This document shows, piece after piece, positions 31,623 through 43,084 of a DNA stretch of 64,000 nucleotides. The notes below the pieces were generated by a model that worked only from the letters and a program-made list of their open reading frames with translations, was not told the DNA's origin and did not search any database. Each line of letters opens with the position of its first letter. Position 1 is the stretch's first letter. Both the position numbers and the translations under genes were made by a program. Source of the stretch: Dendrocalamus latiflorus (Eukaryota; Streptophyta; Magnoliopsida; Poales; Poaceae); the NCBI GenBank assembly GCA_017311315.1, contig CM029620.1, forward strand, positions 1,493,787 to 1,557,786, written 5' to 3'.

Positions 31623-33270
31623 TGTTCAGTTTCTAATCCGAATCTTCTTCGGCTTATTTTCGTTTCCAACACAGAGTTCTATTTTTACCAGAAGTTGCCT
31701 TGGTAATCACTATAAATATGTCTATATAGACTATAGGAAAGATAAGAGTCCCATTGTAAATATCTTTTATATGGTGACCTTGTCTTGGTGCGTGTATGGT
31801 TTCCTGCTATAAAGATTTTTTAATAAGTCATGTTAGAGCTACAGATTTCAGATTAAACCGCTGCTCCTAGAAGGGAAAACTCCTGAGGGTGGCCATTACT
31901 CGGCATCAACGGTGGCATCCACACGAGACAGGGATCCGATCTGATATTAATAATAAAATATCTCAATGATTCGGGCCATGCATCAATATTTTCATCAGGA
32001 GTTGAAGCCGTTGCTGCACAAGCAATCTAGAGGCGGCCACATTGCGTTGTGAGAAGCATCGAGTCCGATCCGAGATGGTTCTTCAGTGCTTTTTCCTAGT
32101 CGTCTAGTAGTATGAAACCTAGAGTAATAGACGCCGAGAGCCACATCGGGAGCAGAGCAATACTACAAGGAAGTCACCAGAGTTTATGTCTGTTATTTTC
32201 TTTTTCGGTGATTTTGCTATGTGCGCATAGAAGGCTACGAGTAGAATCATGATTTCTGCTACGTTCACCCAACGAGCGTACCAACAACTCGATCCTCAAT
32301 TTTTTCGTGTACATAGCAATGTACTCAGCTTCGACTCCAATCCGGCGATTTGACTCGCTCAATTCCGTTCCACAACTGAACTCCATACTGACAGTTGATC
32401 TACACTCTATCTTAACGACTGTTCTAACGTCAGGTTCCGTAAACACTATCGCCTGCGCCGCTTGGCACCATGCATTGGCGTCATACTAACCTATTTTCAT
32501 CGATGATCTTCTACCTCAATTGATCGTCATCTTCCATCAAGAAGTTGTGTCGTTAGCTCTACATATTTTCCGTTGGAGGTAGAGTTCATTGCAATTCAGC
32601 CCATTGTGCCTATTATTGGCGACATCCATGCAGGTTTAATCATTGGCTATTTCTTCGACGATCTATTGTCTTCTACATGTTTCTATGATAAGATCTACAT
32701 ATATAGAGTCTAAGATAGGGTTGCAGGTTTTCAACACAATTTGAGCTACGCTTGATTGAGCAGACTTTAAAAAACTAATGTCAGTCGAGGGAACAACTGA
32801 TTCACCATTCGATGACACCCTGGTAATACCTACATAATACTCTCCAGAGTTTCTTATTCATCAATGAAAGTAATACTCCAAATAGGATTCGAGATGATGG
32901 ATTCAAAGTACAAGAATGAGTTAATTATCTTCATATATACTACAACATTTGGTATTGCAGGTGCAATACATTCTAGTTGTCACAGCTAAATATGAGGGGT
33001 CTATTGCAGAGATTATTTCTACTCTATTGATGGCACAAAAGTTACTTTCATTTGAGTGTTCTTCTACAGGAACAGTTTTCAATCATGTCATGGAATTCGG
33101 TTTCATTTGAAGTTGGCAGTTTGATATACGTATTTGCAACACGTGCAAGTTGCTCTTCAATGGGCATTGTTTGCCGAGTTATATGTTCTAGGTGAAGCAT
33201 GTAAAAAGTCCATGAAATGAGTTCTTCACTTAGTAATCCAACGCCACATGAAAAGCATATGGAAAAGACT

Positions 33271-33511
33271 TGAAAGCGTGGAAGTGTTTTGGAAGATCAC
33301 GCAATGATTTCATTGATTGGTCATTGGTGGTTACATATACACGCAGAGCCTCAAAAGTAGGCAATAAACACAAGATATGGACTAACCAAAAATAGCTGGT
33401 TTGTTGCCTAGAGAAGCCGGTCTGCAGGGCCACCGAGTCCGTGTGTATCTGGATGTCAGGCATGCAAGCATGTAGCCGCATGCTGCTGTAGCGCAACACG
33501 CCACGCTAACA
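33271..33511 (-). repeat. 3' LTR of copia C (241 bp)
   Basis: On the minus strand it starts TGTTAGCGTGG directly after the purine stretch CCGGGGGCG and ends CCACGCTTTCA before the duplication AGACT. The last pol codons run into it: the stop TAG is formed by the first bases of the LTR. The first 58 bases are repeated at the other end of C. Confidence 0.8.
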
Positions 33512-34539
33512 CGCCCCCGGAGTCGGGACGGGAGGAGGCCGGACATTCAGACTAGCTCCAAATTCAGTGAAAACGGACGTAGGAAGACCCTTGGTGAAAA
33601 TGTCAGCGAACTGTGACGTCGTAGGCACGTGCTAAACGCGAACATGGCCTAAAGCAACATGCTCGTGAACGAAGTGCAGGTCGATCTCCACATGCTTGGT
33701 GCGCTGGTACTGAATGGGGTTGCTGGACAAGTAGACGGCGCTAACATTATCACAATATACAACGGCAGCACGGTGCAGAGGAGTCTGCAACTCCATCTGC
33801 AGCTGGCGCAACCAATTGGCCTCTGCAACACCATTGGCGATGGCGCGATACTTCGCTTCGGCACTAGAGCGGGACATAGTCTGCTTGTGCTCGGAGGACC
33901 ACTTGATGAGATTTTCACCGAGGAAAACAGCGTAGCCCGAAGTAGACTTGCGTGTGTCCGGGCAGCCGGCCCAGTCAGCATCAGAGTATACCAGCAACTT
34001 GGCAGCGGTCGTCCGGTGAAGGTGAAGCCCATAATCAAGAGTGCCGTGAAGATATCGCAAGATGTGTTTGACCAAGGCAAGATGAGGCTCTCGAGGGTCA
34101 TGCATGAATAGACAGACTTGCTGTACAGCATAAGCTATATCTGGATGAGTGAAGGTCAAGTACTAGAGGGCACTAGCTAGACTGCGATAAGCTGTCAGAT
34201 CGTCCACAGGAACGCCTTCACCAGAGAGCTTGGAGTTGGTATCAACAGGTGTGCGACAAGGTTTGCAATCAGCCATCCCAGCACGATCCAAAATGTCAAG
34301 AATATAATGCCGTTGAGACAAGAATAATGAACCGTTCTGGCGAGTCACTGAGAGACCCAGAAAATGGTGAAGCGAATCCAGATCTTTCATGGAGAACTCA
34401 ACTTGTAATGCTTCAATGATACGCCAAAGAAGAGCAGCTGAGGAGGCAGTCAGTACAATGTCATCCACGTATAGAAGAAGACAGGCGGTGTCGGATCCAT
34501 GACAGAAGATGAACAATGATGTATCTGACTTAGCCTCCA
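33506..34539 (-). pseudogene. Copia C pol, 3' half: RT catalytic part and RNase H
   Basis: Reading leftward from the B insertion: LLLYVDDIVLTASS (RT YVDD box), HHFLGLSVTRQNGSLFLSQR, HPDIAYAVQQVC, then RNase H with VYSDADWAGCPDTRKSTSGY, SRSSAEAKYRA and YCDNVSAV, and the tail QFADIFTKGLP. A TAG (near 33637) interrupts the frame shortly before the tail. A natural stop overlaps the LTR start. The part is otherwise well preserved. Confidence 0.9.
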
Positions 34540-37512
34540 TGTAACATCCTGAATTTCAGAGCATTTTTGAAGCTTTTAAAATAAAATTCACCATTTGAAT
34601 TTTTTCTGAAATTAATTAAAGCTTAAATGGAATTTTATGAATTAAAAGGATTTAATATGAATAATCTGAACATGAACATTTGCCAAAGTTATTTTATTTG
34701 AGTTCCTTGTGTCTCAAGGAATTTATTGGAATTTTTCTGGATTTTTCTGGATTTATTTGCTATTTTCTAGAGCTCAAAATGATTTAAATGAATTTATAAA
34801 AAAAAGAAAATCCCCAAAAATCCCCAACCGGCCAGTGGGCCGAAACCCACCAGCCGGCCCAGCCCAGCAGGCCGCACCCGCGCCCCTCCGCCCGCGCCAC
34901 GCGTCGCGTATCCGCGACCGCGCCCGCGCCCGCCTCCCTCCGCTCGATGCGCGCCACGCGTCGCCCATCTCGGCCATCTGCCCGCGCCCGCACGCGATCC
35001 CGGCCGCCTGCTCACCCGCGCCACCGACAGGTGGGGCCCACCTGTCAGGTCGTCCCCGACCCGGACTCGTCTTCCCCGTCTCCGAGCCGGACTCTCGCCG
35101 CCGCCGCCGTCCCCGTCGCGGACACCTCGGGGTCCGTGTATAAAAGCCGGCCGCCCCCTCGGCTTCCGCATCCCGAGCCGCCGCTCTCGCCGCCGCCCTT
35201 CGCCGGAGCCCGCCGCCAGCGCCGTCGCCCTCGTCGTCTTTTGCGCCGGCCGTCGTCGCCAGGAGCTTCGCCGCCGCCCGTCTGCCGTTCGCCACCGCCG
35301 GTGAGCCCCGCCGCCGTCGTCGTCCCCGCCACCTCGGTCGCCGCCGGCCAGTCGCCGCCGTCACCCCGTCGCCGGCCAGCCGCCGCCGCAGACCCCGCCG
35401 CCCGCGCCGCCAGCGGACGCGCCCGCGCCGCGCCGCCTCGCGCCCCGTGCACGCGCACGTCAGCGCTGACGCCCGCGCCCCGCGTCCCTTCGCCTTCCCG
35501 TGCGCCCGGTCCATGTGAGCCGTGCCGCTGCCATGTGGGTCCCGCCCGTCAGCCCGAGCCGTAGACCCGTGAGCCGATCTGGGCCGACGGCCCGGATGCG
35601 TCCACGCGGCCGCACCACAGCCGTCCGATCGCCCCGCCGCCGTGCTCCCGAGCTGCCACGCAAGCCGGGCCACGTCAGCCCTAACGCTTGCGTGTCTGCC
35701 CCGTCAGCGCCGTGTCAGCGCCCGCCGCCCGCGTCAGCAGCCGCCGCCCCGCACTGTTTCGTGCGCCGGGTTCACCGTAGACTCAGCCTCCCGTGCGCCC
35801 GGTCCACAGCACAGTGCACTTTTCCAATTTCCCTGATTTTCAGAAAATCCAATTTTCCAAGAGCCCGTTCTCCCTCGTCCTAGCTCCGATTGACCCCGTT
35901 CTTTTTTCTAAATTCATCTAAAATTGAGCTCTACCTTTTGGTTCAGGTTTGAAAGTTTTTGGAGTTCATTTGAATTTTATTTGAATTTATTTTCTCTTTT
36001 CGTCTCGTTTTCTCTCTCGTTAGATCGCGTGTTCGAGGGAGCGGAAGTTGGATTTGAAGACCAAGAGCCCTCATCTGAGCAAGGCCAAGGCAAGTCGTAT
36101 TCTTTGATCATGTTGAACCCAGATTTCAATCTATTATGTATTATTTTGTTTCAAATTATCATGCATGCTTGTATTGGTAGTTATACTCCTAATTGATTAA
36201 ATCCCTCCATGATAATTTGACTACCATGAATCCATTGACACCTTAGGATTGGGAATTATTTAGTGATAAAATAATAACTGTCACATGGGGTTGTGTCTAA
36301 TTGCTTAGCCATGCCTAATATTAGTATGTTGGGTCTGTCATCACATGTGGATAATTAATCCTGACTTAATGATTTACTTGAACGTGGTGGTTAGCCACAG
36401 TTATAAAATTTGTGTGTCATGACATGGGTAGTGTCATGGGCATTGGTTATACAAACTTGGCTTTCACTTGGGCGAATGATCGTGCAGTAAAGGGGGTGCT
36501 GGATGCACATTGGGATGTGGATGCTTCGCCTGGGTAACTGTTAAGGACTTAACTTTGTGCGCCATTGATCTGAGCTTAATCGTGCAAACCACATGTCTAG
36601 TATGGGATAGACCTGGCATAATAATTTGTGAAGTCTCCACTTTGGTTTTACTACTGATGTTGTGTGGCGCAAGAGGGGGCAATTATCGACTAGGGGGTTA
36701 CCCTACTCGACGGCGAATCCTTAGCGAGTGGGATCGGGTGGAGATGGATCATTGTAAAAGCCTTGTTGTGATTTCCTTAAGCTGAGGCTAATCACATCGT
36801 GTGGGTACAGTTGTGCAACCTCTGCAGAGTGTAAAACTATTCGAATAGCCGTGTCTTCGGTCATGGACAATGCTCGGTGATTTCACACGAGGGGTAGAGT
36901 CTTTATGAAATTTTGGGTTGGTTGGAGATGGGAAGTGAATGGTTAGTTCACTTGTGGTTATACTCAATTCCATTGATTTAATTACTTAGTGTCTGTTGTT
37001 AAATTTGCTTTTCAATCTATTTATCATATTTACTCTAAATTGTCGCTTTGTGCAAAACTAACCTTTCAGCCATCCATTGTTAAGCCTTGCATACTATATT
37101 GCATTCTTTTGTTATAAACGACTTGCTGAGTACCAAAGTACTCACGGCTTTATGCCCATGTTGCTCAGTTGAGGAGGAGGGACCAGATCAGCAGGAGCTG
37201 CTAGAAGGAGGCTATTACGAGGACTTCACGGATTAGGACTTCGCTCCCCAGTCGATTGCCTGTGGCATGTCGAGTGGCTACTACGCTTAATTTTGGATTT
37301 CCGCTGCTAGTTTCTTTCAAGCCCTTCAGGCTAATAATTGTAAGCTTGGCCATAAGGTCGTACTCTGTTGGTTATTAATATAATTTGGATTTCCTTTAGA
37401 ATATCGTGATGTGGATGATATTTGTCTTTGTTTGCGCTGTGTGCACTAGCGTGATCCTGGACTAGTGCAGAATACACAGTAGAGTCCGGATTTGTATATT
37501 CGGGTCTCGACA
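34540..37512 (+). repeat. 5' LTR of chromovirus B (2973 bp)
   Basis: Starts TGTAACATCC, ends GGGTCTCGACA. Palindrome at 35026-35046, TATAAAAG at 35139-35146, stem-loop at 37128-37143. A 17-bp segment present in the 3' LTR near 44710 is missing near 36168. It contains a T-rich stretch ending TTCTCTCTCGTTAG (to about 36024) that looks like the end of a leader intron and is absent from the LTRs of copy A. Confidence 0.95.
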
Positions 37513-37516
37513 GAGA

Positions 37517-37529
37517 TGGTATCAGAGCC
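37517..37529 (+). other. Primer-binding site of chromovirus B
   Basis: TGGTATCAGAGCC lies four bases after the LTR end at 37512, complementary to initiator tRNA-Met. Confidence 0.9.
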
Positions 37530-37736
37530 ATATCGACTGTAGGACGAAACCCTAGTCAGTTAGTCGTTGTCTCAAAAATTCAAAAACCTATTTTCTAAAG
37601 ACAAAACAACCAAACCTGAGATTTAGCAAAATTCTTTACTCTCTTACCTTATTCTTAGGGACTCTTGCCTCTCACCTTAAAATTTCTGCGAAAATGAAAG
37701 TTTTTAAACTGACTCTTGTCTTGTGCCGTGCTGTAG

Positions 37737-38258
37737 ATGTCGCAAAGCAACTATAGCAGGTCAGGAGGATGGAGGAGAGTTCTTCGAGTGCTGCTAAGAA
37801 GTCTTGGTTTCAAAAGAACACCAATTTACAGTTCCATGGATGATGAAGTAAGAGGATACCATTTCACACGGTTGTACTTCACTACCAAGCTTGGAGGACA
37901 CGTCGTACACCACAGCTTCAAAGGTTCAAATCCGCAAGCAGCTGCACGCAAGGCCGTTGCTCAACTCTGTCGACGGTACAAGATCAGTATGACCAAGTTC
38001 ATCCAGGAATACAAGAGGAAGTATGAACCTGAGGAGTACACTCCGCGGACGCCAACACCCTCGCCTTCCCCTACGCCGCCCAGCCCGGAGGAAAGGCAAC
38101 GCATGGCAGATGATCGCCGAGAGTACCTTCGACTCGTCATTCCAGCAGCAGCGCCTACAATGCAGTTCCGCAACCGATGGACGTTCTACAGTGATGCAGA
38201 AGAAGAAGAAGAACGCACACCGTACCTCGCCGGACCTGAGTGGGAACCGGAAGAGTAG
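37737..38258 (+). CDS. Extra ORF between PBS and gag, 173 aa, copy B
   Basis: Same length and position as the ORF at 14895-15416. The 15 amino-acid differences are mostly conservative (K/R, I/V, L/F, E/D) and cluster in the middle segment; the start MSQSNYSRSGGW and the acidic end AGPEWEPEE are unchanged. Roughly 18 silent differences accompany them, more than expected without selection given about three times as many non-silent sites. The gap to the gag ATG is 284 bases, and a pyrimidine-rich tract plus CAG (38531-38542) lies directly before that ATG, like a 3' splice site. How gag is translated downstream of this ORF is unclear: splicing, re-initiation or a separate transcript are possible. 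Confidence 0.78.
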   Translation: MSQSNYSRSGGWRRVLRVLLRSLGFKRTPIYSSMDDEVRGYHFTRLYFTTKLGGHVVHHSFKGSNPQAAARKAVAQLCRRYKISMTKFIQEYKRKYEPEEYTPRTPTPSPSPTPPSPEERQRMADDRREYLRLVIPAAAPTMQFRNRWTFYSDAEEEEERTPYLAGPEWEPEE

Positions 38259-38542
38259 ACCGTAGCATAGGATAGCATCGGTTAGGAAGTGGTTTTTGTT
38301 TGCATTGAGTGTGATGTGAGCTGCAGTTTTGCCCTCAAAAGCAATATGTTGCAGTCATACCAAATCTTTTATTGAAGTGATTTATTTGTCCTTTTGTTAG
38401 CTTTTCGGCTAAGTGATTGTTTAGTTTAGGATTTACCATTAAGATATCCCCCTTAGACGAACTTACCACTTATCTTTGCTTTTCCCTCTTACCTGGTAAG
38501 CCCTGTGAAGCCAGTTCTCAAGCAAGTGATCTTTCCTTTCAG

Positions 38543-41500
38543 ATGGTTGATACCCGGAGCTCCGCAGGACGTGGTCAGATGAGTCAGGATCCTGAGGGCA
38601 GTCAGGCAACTCCGGAGCAGCATGCAAACCCAGCTGGACTGGATCCAACCTTGAGTCAGTTCATGGCAGCCCAGACCCAGTTGATGAACACCATGATGCA
38701 GAACATGAACGCCATGATGAATCGACAGAATCAAGACATGGCCATGCCTCCACCAGTTCGCCAGCAGTCCAAGTTTGCAGAATTTATGAGGACAAGGCCT
38801 CCTACCTATTCACGGTCTTCTGAGCCACTAGAAGCCGATGACTGGATGCGTTCAGTGGAAAAGAAGCTTAACCTTGCCCAGTGTACAGATCGCGAGAAGG
38901 TGTTGTATGCAGCCCATCAGCTTGAGGGTGCTGCAGCCGAGTGGTGGGAAAATTATTGTGCCGCTCATGAGGATCCAGAGAGTATCACCTGGGCTGAGTT
39001 CGCAGAAGCTTTTCGTCATGCCCATATCCTGGATGGGGTGATCGAAATGAAGAAGGAAGAATTTCGGGAGTTGCAGCAGAAGAACATGTCCGTGAGTGAA
39101 TATCTTAACAAGTTCACTCAATTGGCCCGTTACGCTCCAGAAGATGTTGCCACAGATGATGCTCGCCAGAAGAGGTTCAAGAAAGGATTGAACCCAGGAT
39201 TGAAAGTTCAGGTAGTGGGACATGATTATGCCAGTTTCCAAAACATGGTGGACAAAGCAATGCTCATTGAGGAAAGTCGTCGCGAGTTGGAAGAATCTCG
39301 CAAGAGAAGAATGATGCAGCAAGGATCACAGATGCACCAAGCTCAGAGAGCCCGCTTCGGTAATTTTCAGCCAGCTCGAGTTCCTCAGCAGTCGGGATTC
39401 AAAACTCCTGCACCAGCTCCCCGTCAGTTTTCTTCAGCGCCAAAACCAAATCCAGTGGGAAGCCAACAGCAGAGGATTACCAAGCCCATGTCAGCAGTCA
39501 CTTGTTTCAAATGCAATGAGACGGGACATTATGCCAACAAATGCCCGCAGAATGCAGCATTGACACCAGTTCGCTTCAACTTGGGAGCCACACCAGACCG
39601 TACCCCTGCAGCAGGGTCAGGACGCGGAGCACCTCAAGGATCAAATCAACCCAACAAAGGATCGCAGACCGTGATGCGTGGCCAGGTGAACCACGTCACC
39701 ATGGAGGAGGCTCAAGCAGCGCCAGATGTGGTGATCGGTAAGTTCCCAGTAAATTCAGTACCTGCCACAGTTTTGTTTGATTCTGGAGCTTCGCATTCGT
39801 TTGTTTCTCGGAGTTTTGCTCTAAAGCATAAGTTGGAAGTCGTTGCACTTGGTTCCATTTTATTGGTTCAATCCCCAGGCTCTGAGATGAGTACAAACCT
39901 AGGATGCCCCAAAGTTAGGATAGCCATCCAAGGAGTAGAGTTCTCCGCAGATTTGGTTGTGCTGAATATCCAGTCTTTGGACGTAATTTTGGGTATGGAT
40001 TGGCTCAAGAAGCACCAAGCAGTGTTGGAGTGTGGAAGCCGAGCAGTCACCTTGGACGGTCCCGATGGAAGCAAAGTAAGATTTGAAGCCAACATGAAGC
40101 AGCCAGAAAAAGTGATGGTGTGCCAAAGTAAAGGGATTGCCCTAAGTGAAGTGCCAGTTGCCAGAGAGTATCCGGATGTTTTTCCTGATGACCTCCCTGG
40201 GATGCCACCAAAAAGAGAAGTGGAGTTCGCAATTGAGTTAGCACCAGGCACCTCGCCAATTTCCAAGAGACCTTACCGGATGCCCGCCAATGAGTTAGCA
40301 GAATTGAAGAAGCAGATACAAGAGTTGTTGGATAAAGGCTATGTTAGGCCTAGTACCTCTCCGTGGGGAGCACCAGTATTGTTCGTCAAGAAAAAGGATG
40401 GTAGCCAGCGTATGTGTGTGGATTATCGAGCTCTCAATGAAGTTACCATCAAGAACAAGTATCCGTTGCCCAGAATTGATGACCTGTTTGATCAATTAAA
40501 GGGAGCTGGAGTGTTCTCCAAGATTGATTTGAGATCGGGGTATCACCAAATGAGGATTCGACCGGAGGACATACCCAAGACAGCCTTCTCAACTCGTTAT
40601 GGATTGTATGAGTTCACCGTGATGTCCTTTGGCTTAACCAATGCCCCAGCCTACTTTATGTACCTGATGAACAAGGTGTTCATGGATTACTTGGACAAGT
40701 TTGTCGTTGTGTTCATTGATGACATTCTGATCTACTCCAAGAATGAGGAGGAGCATGAGGAGCATTTGAGGTTGGTATTGCAAAGATTGCGGGAGCACAA
40801 GTTGTATGCTAAGTTCAGCAAGTGTGAATTTTGGATGAAGGAAGTTGCCTTTTTGGGTCATGTGTTGACAGCAGAGGGAGTGTCCGTTGACTCAGGGAAA
40901 GTACAAGATGTGCTCACCTGGAAGGCACCCACGTCAGTGACCCAGGTCAGAAGCTTCCTAGGAATGGCAGGTTACTATCGAAGATTCATTGAAGGATTCT
41001 CCAGTGTAGCCCGACCCCTTACCCAGCTATTAAAGAAAGAAAAGAAGTTTGAATGGACGCCAGAATGCGAGAAGAGTTTTCGGAAGCTAAAGGAAAGTCT
41101 GACAACAGCGCCAGTCCTAATTTTGCCAGATATCAAGAAAGATTTTGAGATTTATTGTGATGCCTCCCGCAAAGGTTTAGGGTGCGTATTGATGCAAGAC
41201 AAAAGAGTGGTAGCTTATGCATCGCGTCAGTTGAGGCCACATGAGGAGAACTACCCTACGCACGATTTGGAGTTAGCAGCAGTTGTGCATGCCCTGAAAA
41301 TATGGCGACACTACCTGATGGGTAACAGATGTGAGATCTACACGGATCATAAGAGCTTGAAGTATATCTTCACCCAATCAGACCTTAACCTAAGACAAAG
41401 AAGATGGTTGGAGTTGATAAAGGACTATGACATTGGAATCCACTATCACCCAGGAAAAGCCAACGTAGTGGCAGATGCGTTGAGCAGGAAGGTATATTGC

Positions 41501-43072
41501 AACACAATTATGGTCAAGGAGAGTCAACCAGCATTGCACGAGGAATTCCAAAAGCTCAGTTTGGAGTTGGTTGAAGAAGGGATGTTGGCCGCTTTGGACT
41601 TGCAGCCGACCTTGGATAGTCAGATTCGTCAAGCGCAACCGGAGGATGAAAATATCCAGCGGATCAAGGTTGGATTGAAGGAAGGAAAAGCGACAGGTTT
41701 TGTGGAGGATGATCAGGGTATCATATGGTACAAGAAGCGATTGTGCGTACCCAATAAGGAAGAGTTAAAGCAATTGTTGCTTAAAGAGGCACACGAGTCA
41801 TTATATTCAATTCATCCAGGCAGTACCAAGATGTATCAGGACATCAAGGATAAGTACTGGTGGCCAGGTATGAAGCGAGAAATAGCAGAGTATGTAGCAC
41901 TATGTGATGTTTGCCAGCGAGTGAAAGCAGAGCATCAAAGACCCGCAGGATTGTTGCAACCGTTGAAAATTCCCGAGTGGAAGTGGGAAGATGTGGGCAT
42001 GGATTTCATCACAGGTCTACCCAAGACCAAGGAAGGTTACGACTCGATATGGGTAATTGTGGATCGATTGACCAAGGTAGCCCATTTCCTTCCAGTCAAA
42101 ACCACATATTCTGGAGATAAGTTGGCAGAATTGTATATGTCCAGAATTGTGAGTCTCCATGGAGTACCTAAGAGAATAGTGTCAGATCGTGGATCGCAGT
42201 TCACCTCTCGATTTTGGAGTAGTTTCCACGAAGCGATGGGTACTCATCTGAATTTCAGCACAGCCTATCACCCACAGACCGATGGTCAGACAGAGCGTGT
42301 AAATCAAATCCTAGAGGATATGCTGAGAGCATGTGTTTTGGATCACGGAGCTAAGTGGGACAATTGCCTACCTTTTGCAGAATTTTCCTACAACAACAGT
42401 TACCAGGCCAGTTTGCAGATGTCACCGTTTGAGGCTTTGTATGGTCGGAAGTGTAGGACCCCTCTCAATTGGAAGGAGACAGGAGAAAGGCAGATATTTG
42501 GGCCAGAGTGTTTGCAAGAAGCTGAAGAAAAAGTGCGCTTGATTCAAGAGAGGCTGAAAGCAGCTCAAGCCAGGCAAAAGAGTTATGCTGATACTCGCCG
42601 AAGAGATTTAAGTTTTGAGCCCAATGATTATGTGTATCTCAGGATCACACCTTTCAAAGGAGTTAAGCGTTTTCAGATGAAGGGAAAGTTAGCACCAAGA
42701 TATGTGGGGCCATTCAAGATTTTGACGCGCAAGGGAGAAGTTGCCTATCAGCTGGAGCTACCTGAGAACTTGAGCGGGATACACGATGTTTTTCATGTGT
42801 CTCAATTGAAGAAGTGCTTGCGAGTGCCAGAGGAAGCAGTGCCAATTGAGGCTGTGGATCTCCAGGAGGATCTGTCCTATAAAGAGCATCCCATCAAGAT
42901 CTTGGAAGTGTCAGAGCGTGTCACCAGAAGAAGGGTCGTTCGTTTTTGCAAAGTTCAGTGGAGCAATCATTCAGAGGAGGAAGCAACCTGGGAAAGTGAG
43001 GAGGATCTCAAAGCGGAGTTTCCAAACCTATTCTTTAGAGAGCCAGAATCTCGGGGTCGAGATTCCGTTTAA
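38543..43072 (+). CDS. gag-pol: Gag-pol polyprotein of chromovirus B, 1509 aa, intact
   Basis: The start is ATG 38543 (MVDTRSSAGRGQ) because copy A is homologous from there and has an in-frame TAG just upstream, although B is open back to 38417. Order: gag; one CCHC knuckle (about 321-334); protease DSGASHSF (about 413); RT with FIDDILIYSK (about 725); RNase H (DASRKGLG); integrase with HHCC finger and D,D35E core; and chromodomain (about 1449-1497). All catalytic motifs are canonical, including VSDRGSQF and NVVADALSR, where copy A is changed. The polyprotein would be cleaved by its own protease; gag and pol share one frame, as in many chromoviruses. The stop is followed at once by the polypurine tract. 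Confidence 0.96.
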   Translation: MVDTRSSAGRGQMSQDPEGSQATPEQHANPAGLDPTLSQFMAAQTQLMNTMMQNMNAMMNRQNQDMAMPPPVRQQSKFAEFMRTRPPTYSRSSEPLEADDWMRSVEKKLNLAQCTDREKVLYAAHQLEGAAAEWWENYCAAHEDPESITWAEFAEAFRHAHILDGVIEMKKEEFRELQQKNMSVSEYLNKFTQLARYAPEDVATDDARQKRFKKGLNPGLKVQVVGHDYASFQNMVDKAMLIEESRRELEESRKRRMMQQGSQMHQAQRARFGNFQPARVPQQSGFKTPAPAPRQFSSAPKPNPVGSQQQRITKPMSAVTCFKCNETGHYANKCPQNAALTPVRFNLGATPDRTPAAGSGRGAPQGSNQPNKGSQTVMRGQVNHVTMEEAQAAPDVVIGKFPVNSVPATVLFDSGASHSFVSRSFALKHKLEVVALGSILLVQSPGSEMSTNLGCPKVRIAIQGVEFSADLVVLNIQSLDVILGMDWLKKHQAVLECGSRAVTLDGPDGSKVRFEANMKQPEKVMVCQSKGIALSEVPVAREYPDVFPDDLPGMPPKREVEFAIELAPGTSPISKRPYRMPANELAELKKQIQELLDKGYVRPSTSPWGAPVLFVKKKDGSQRMCVDYRALNEVTIKNKYPLPRIDDLFDQLKGAGVFSKIDLRSGYHQMRIRPEDIPKTAFSTRYGLYEFTVMSFGLTNAPAYFMYLMNKVFMDYLDKFVVVFIDDILIYSKNEEEHEEHLRLVLQRLREHKLYAKFSKCEFWMKEVAFLGHVLTAEGVSVDSGKVQDVLTWKAPTSVTQVRSFLGMAGYYRRFIEGFSSVARPLTQLLKKEKKFEWTPECEKSFRKLKESLTTAPVLILPDIKKDFEIYCDASRKGLGCVLMQDKRVVAYASRQLRPHEENYPTHDLELAAVVHALKIWRHYLMGNRCEIYTDHKSLKYIFTQSDLNLRQRRWLELIKDYDIGIHYHPGKANVVADALSRKVYCNTIMVKESQPALHEEFQKLSLELVEEGMLAALDLQPTLDSQIRQAQPEDENIQRIKVGLKEGKATGFVEDDQGIIWYKKRLCVPNKEELKQLLLKEAHESLYSIHPGSTKMYQDIKDKYWWPGMKREIAEYVALCDVCQRVKAEHQRPAGLLQPLKIPEWKWEDVGMDFITGLPKTKEGYDSIWVIVDRLTKVAHFLPVKTTYSGDKLAELYMSRIVSLHGVPKRIVSDRGSQFTSRFWSSFHEAMGTHLNFSTAYHPQTDGQTERVNQILEDMLRACVLDHGAKWDNCLPFAEFSYNNSYQASLQMSPFEALYGRKCRTPLNWKETGERQIFGPECLQEAEEKVRLIQERLKAAQARQKSYADTRRRDLSFEPNDYVYLRITPFKGVKRFQMKGKLAPRYVGPFKILTRKGEVAYQLELPENLSGIHDVFHVSQLKKCLRVPEEAVPIEAVDLQEDLSYKEHPIKILEVSERVTRRRVVRFCKVQWSNHSEEEATWESEEDLKAEFPNLFFREPESRGRDSV

Positions 43073-43084
43073 GGGGGGGAGGTT
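43073..43084 (+). other. Polypurine tract of chromovirus B
   Basis: GGGGGGGAGG lies between the gag-pol stop and the 3' LTR start at 43085. Confidence 0.85.

Noticed and set aside
31623..31830. Target duplication for element D
   Set aside because: CAGAG before the left LTR and TGTTA after the right LTR do not match; either the LTR end is misplaced or the duplication has decayed, so none is claimed.
33659..34111. Plus-strand 150-codon frame
   Set aside because: It is antisense to the well-supported copia RNase H frame at 33632-34159.
34774..35673. 299-codon minus-strand frame in LTR B, repeated at 43319-44218
   Set aside because: Its identity in both LTRs reflects the young age of the element. 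The peptide is arginine/alanine-rich in a GC-biased region with no domain.
38417..38542. Start of gag-pol B at the first open codon (38417)
   Set aside because: Copy A has an in-frame TAG in this stretch and homology as protein begins at ATG 38543; the upstream 42 codons are by-chance open leader.
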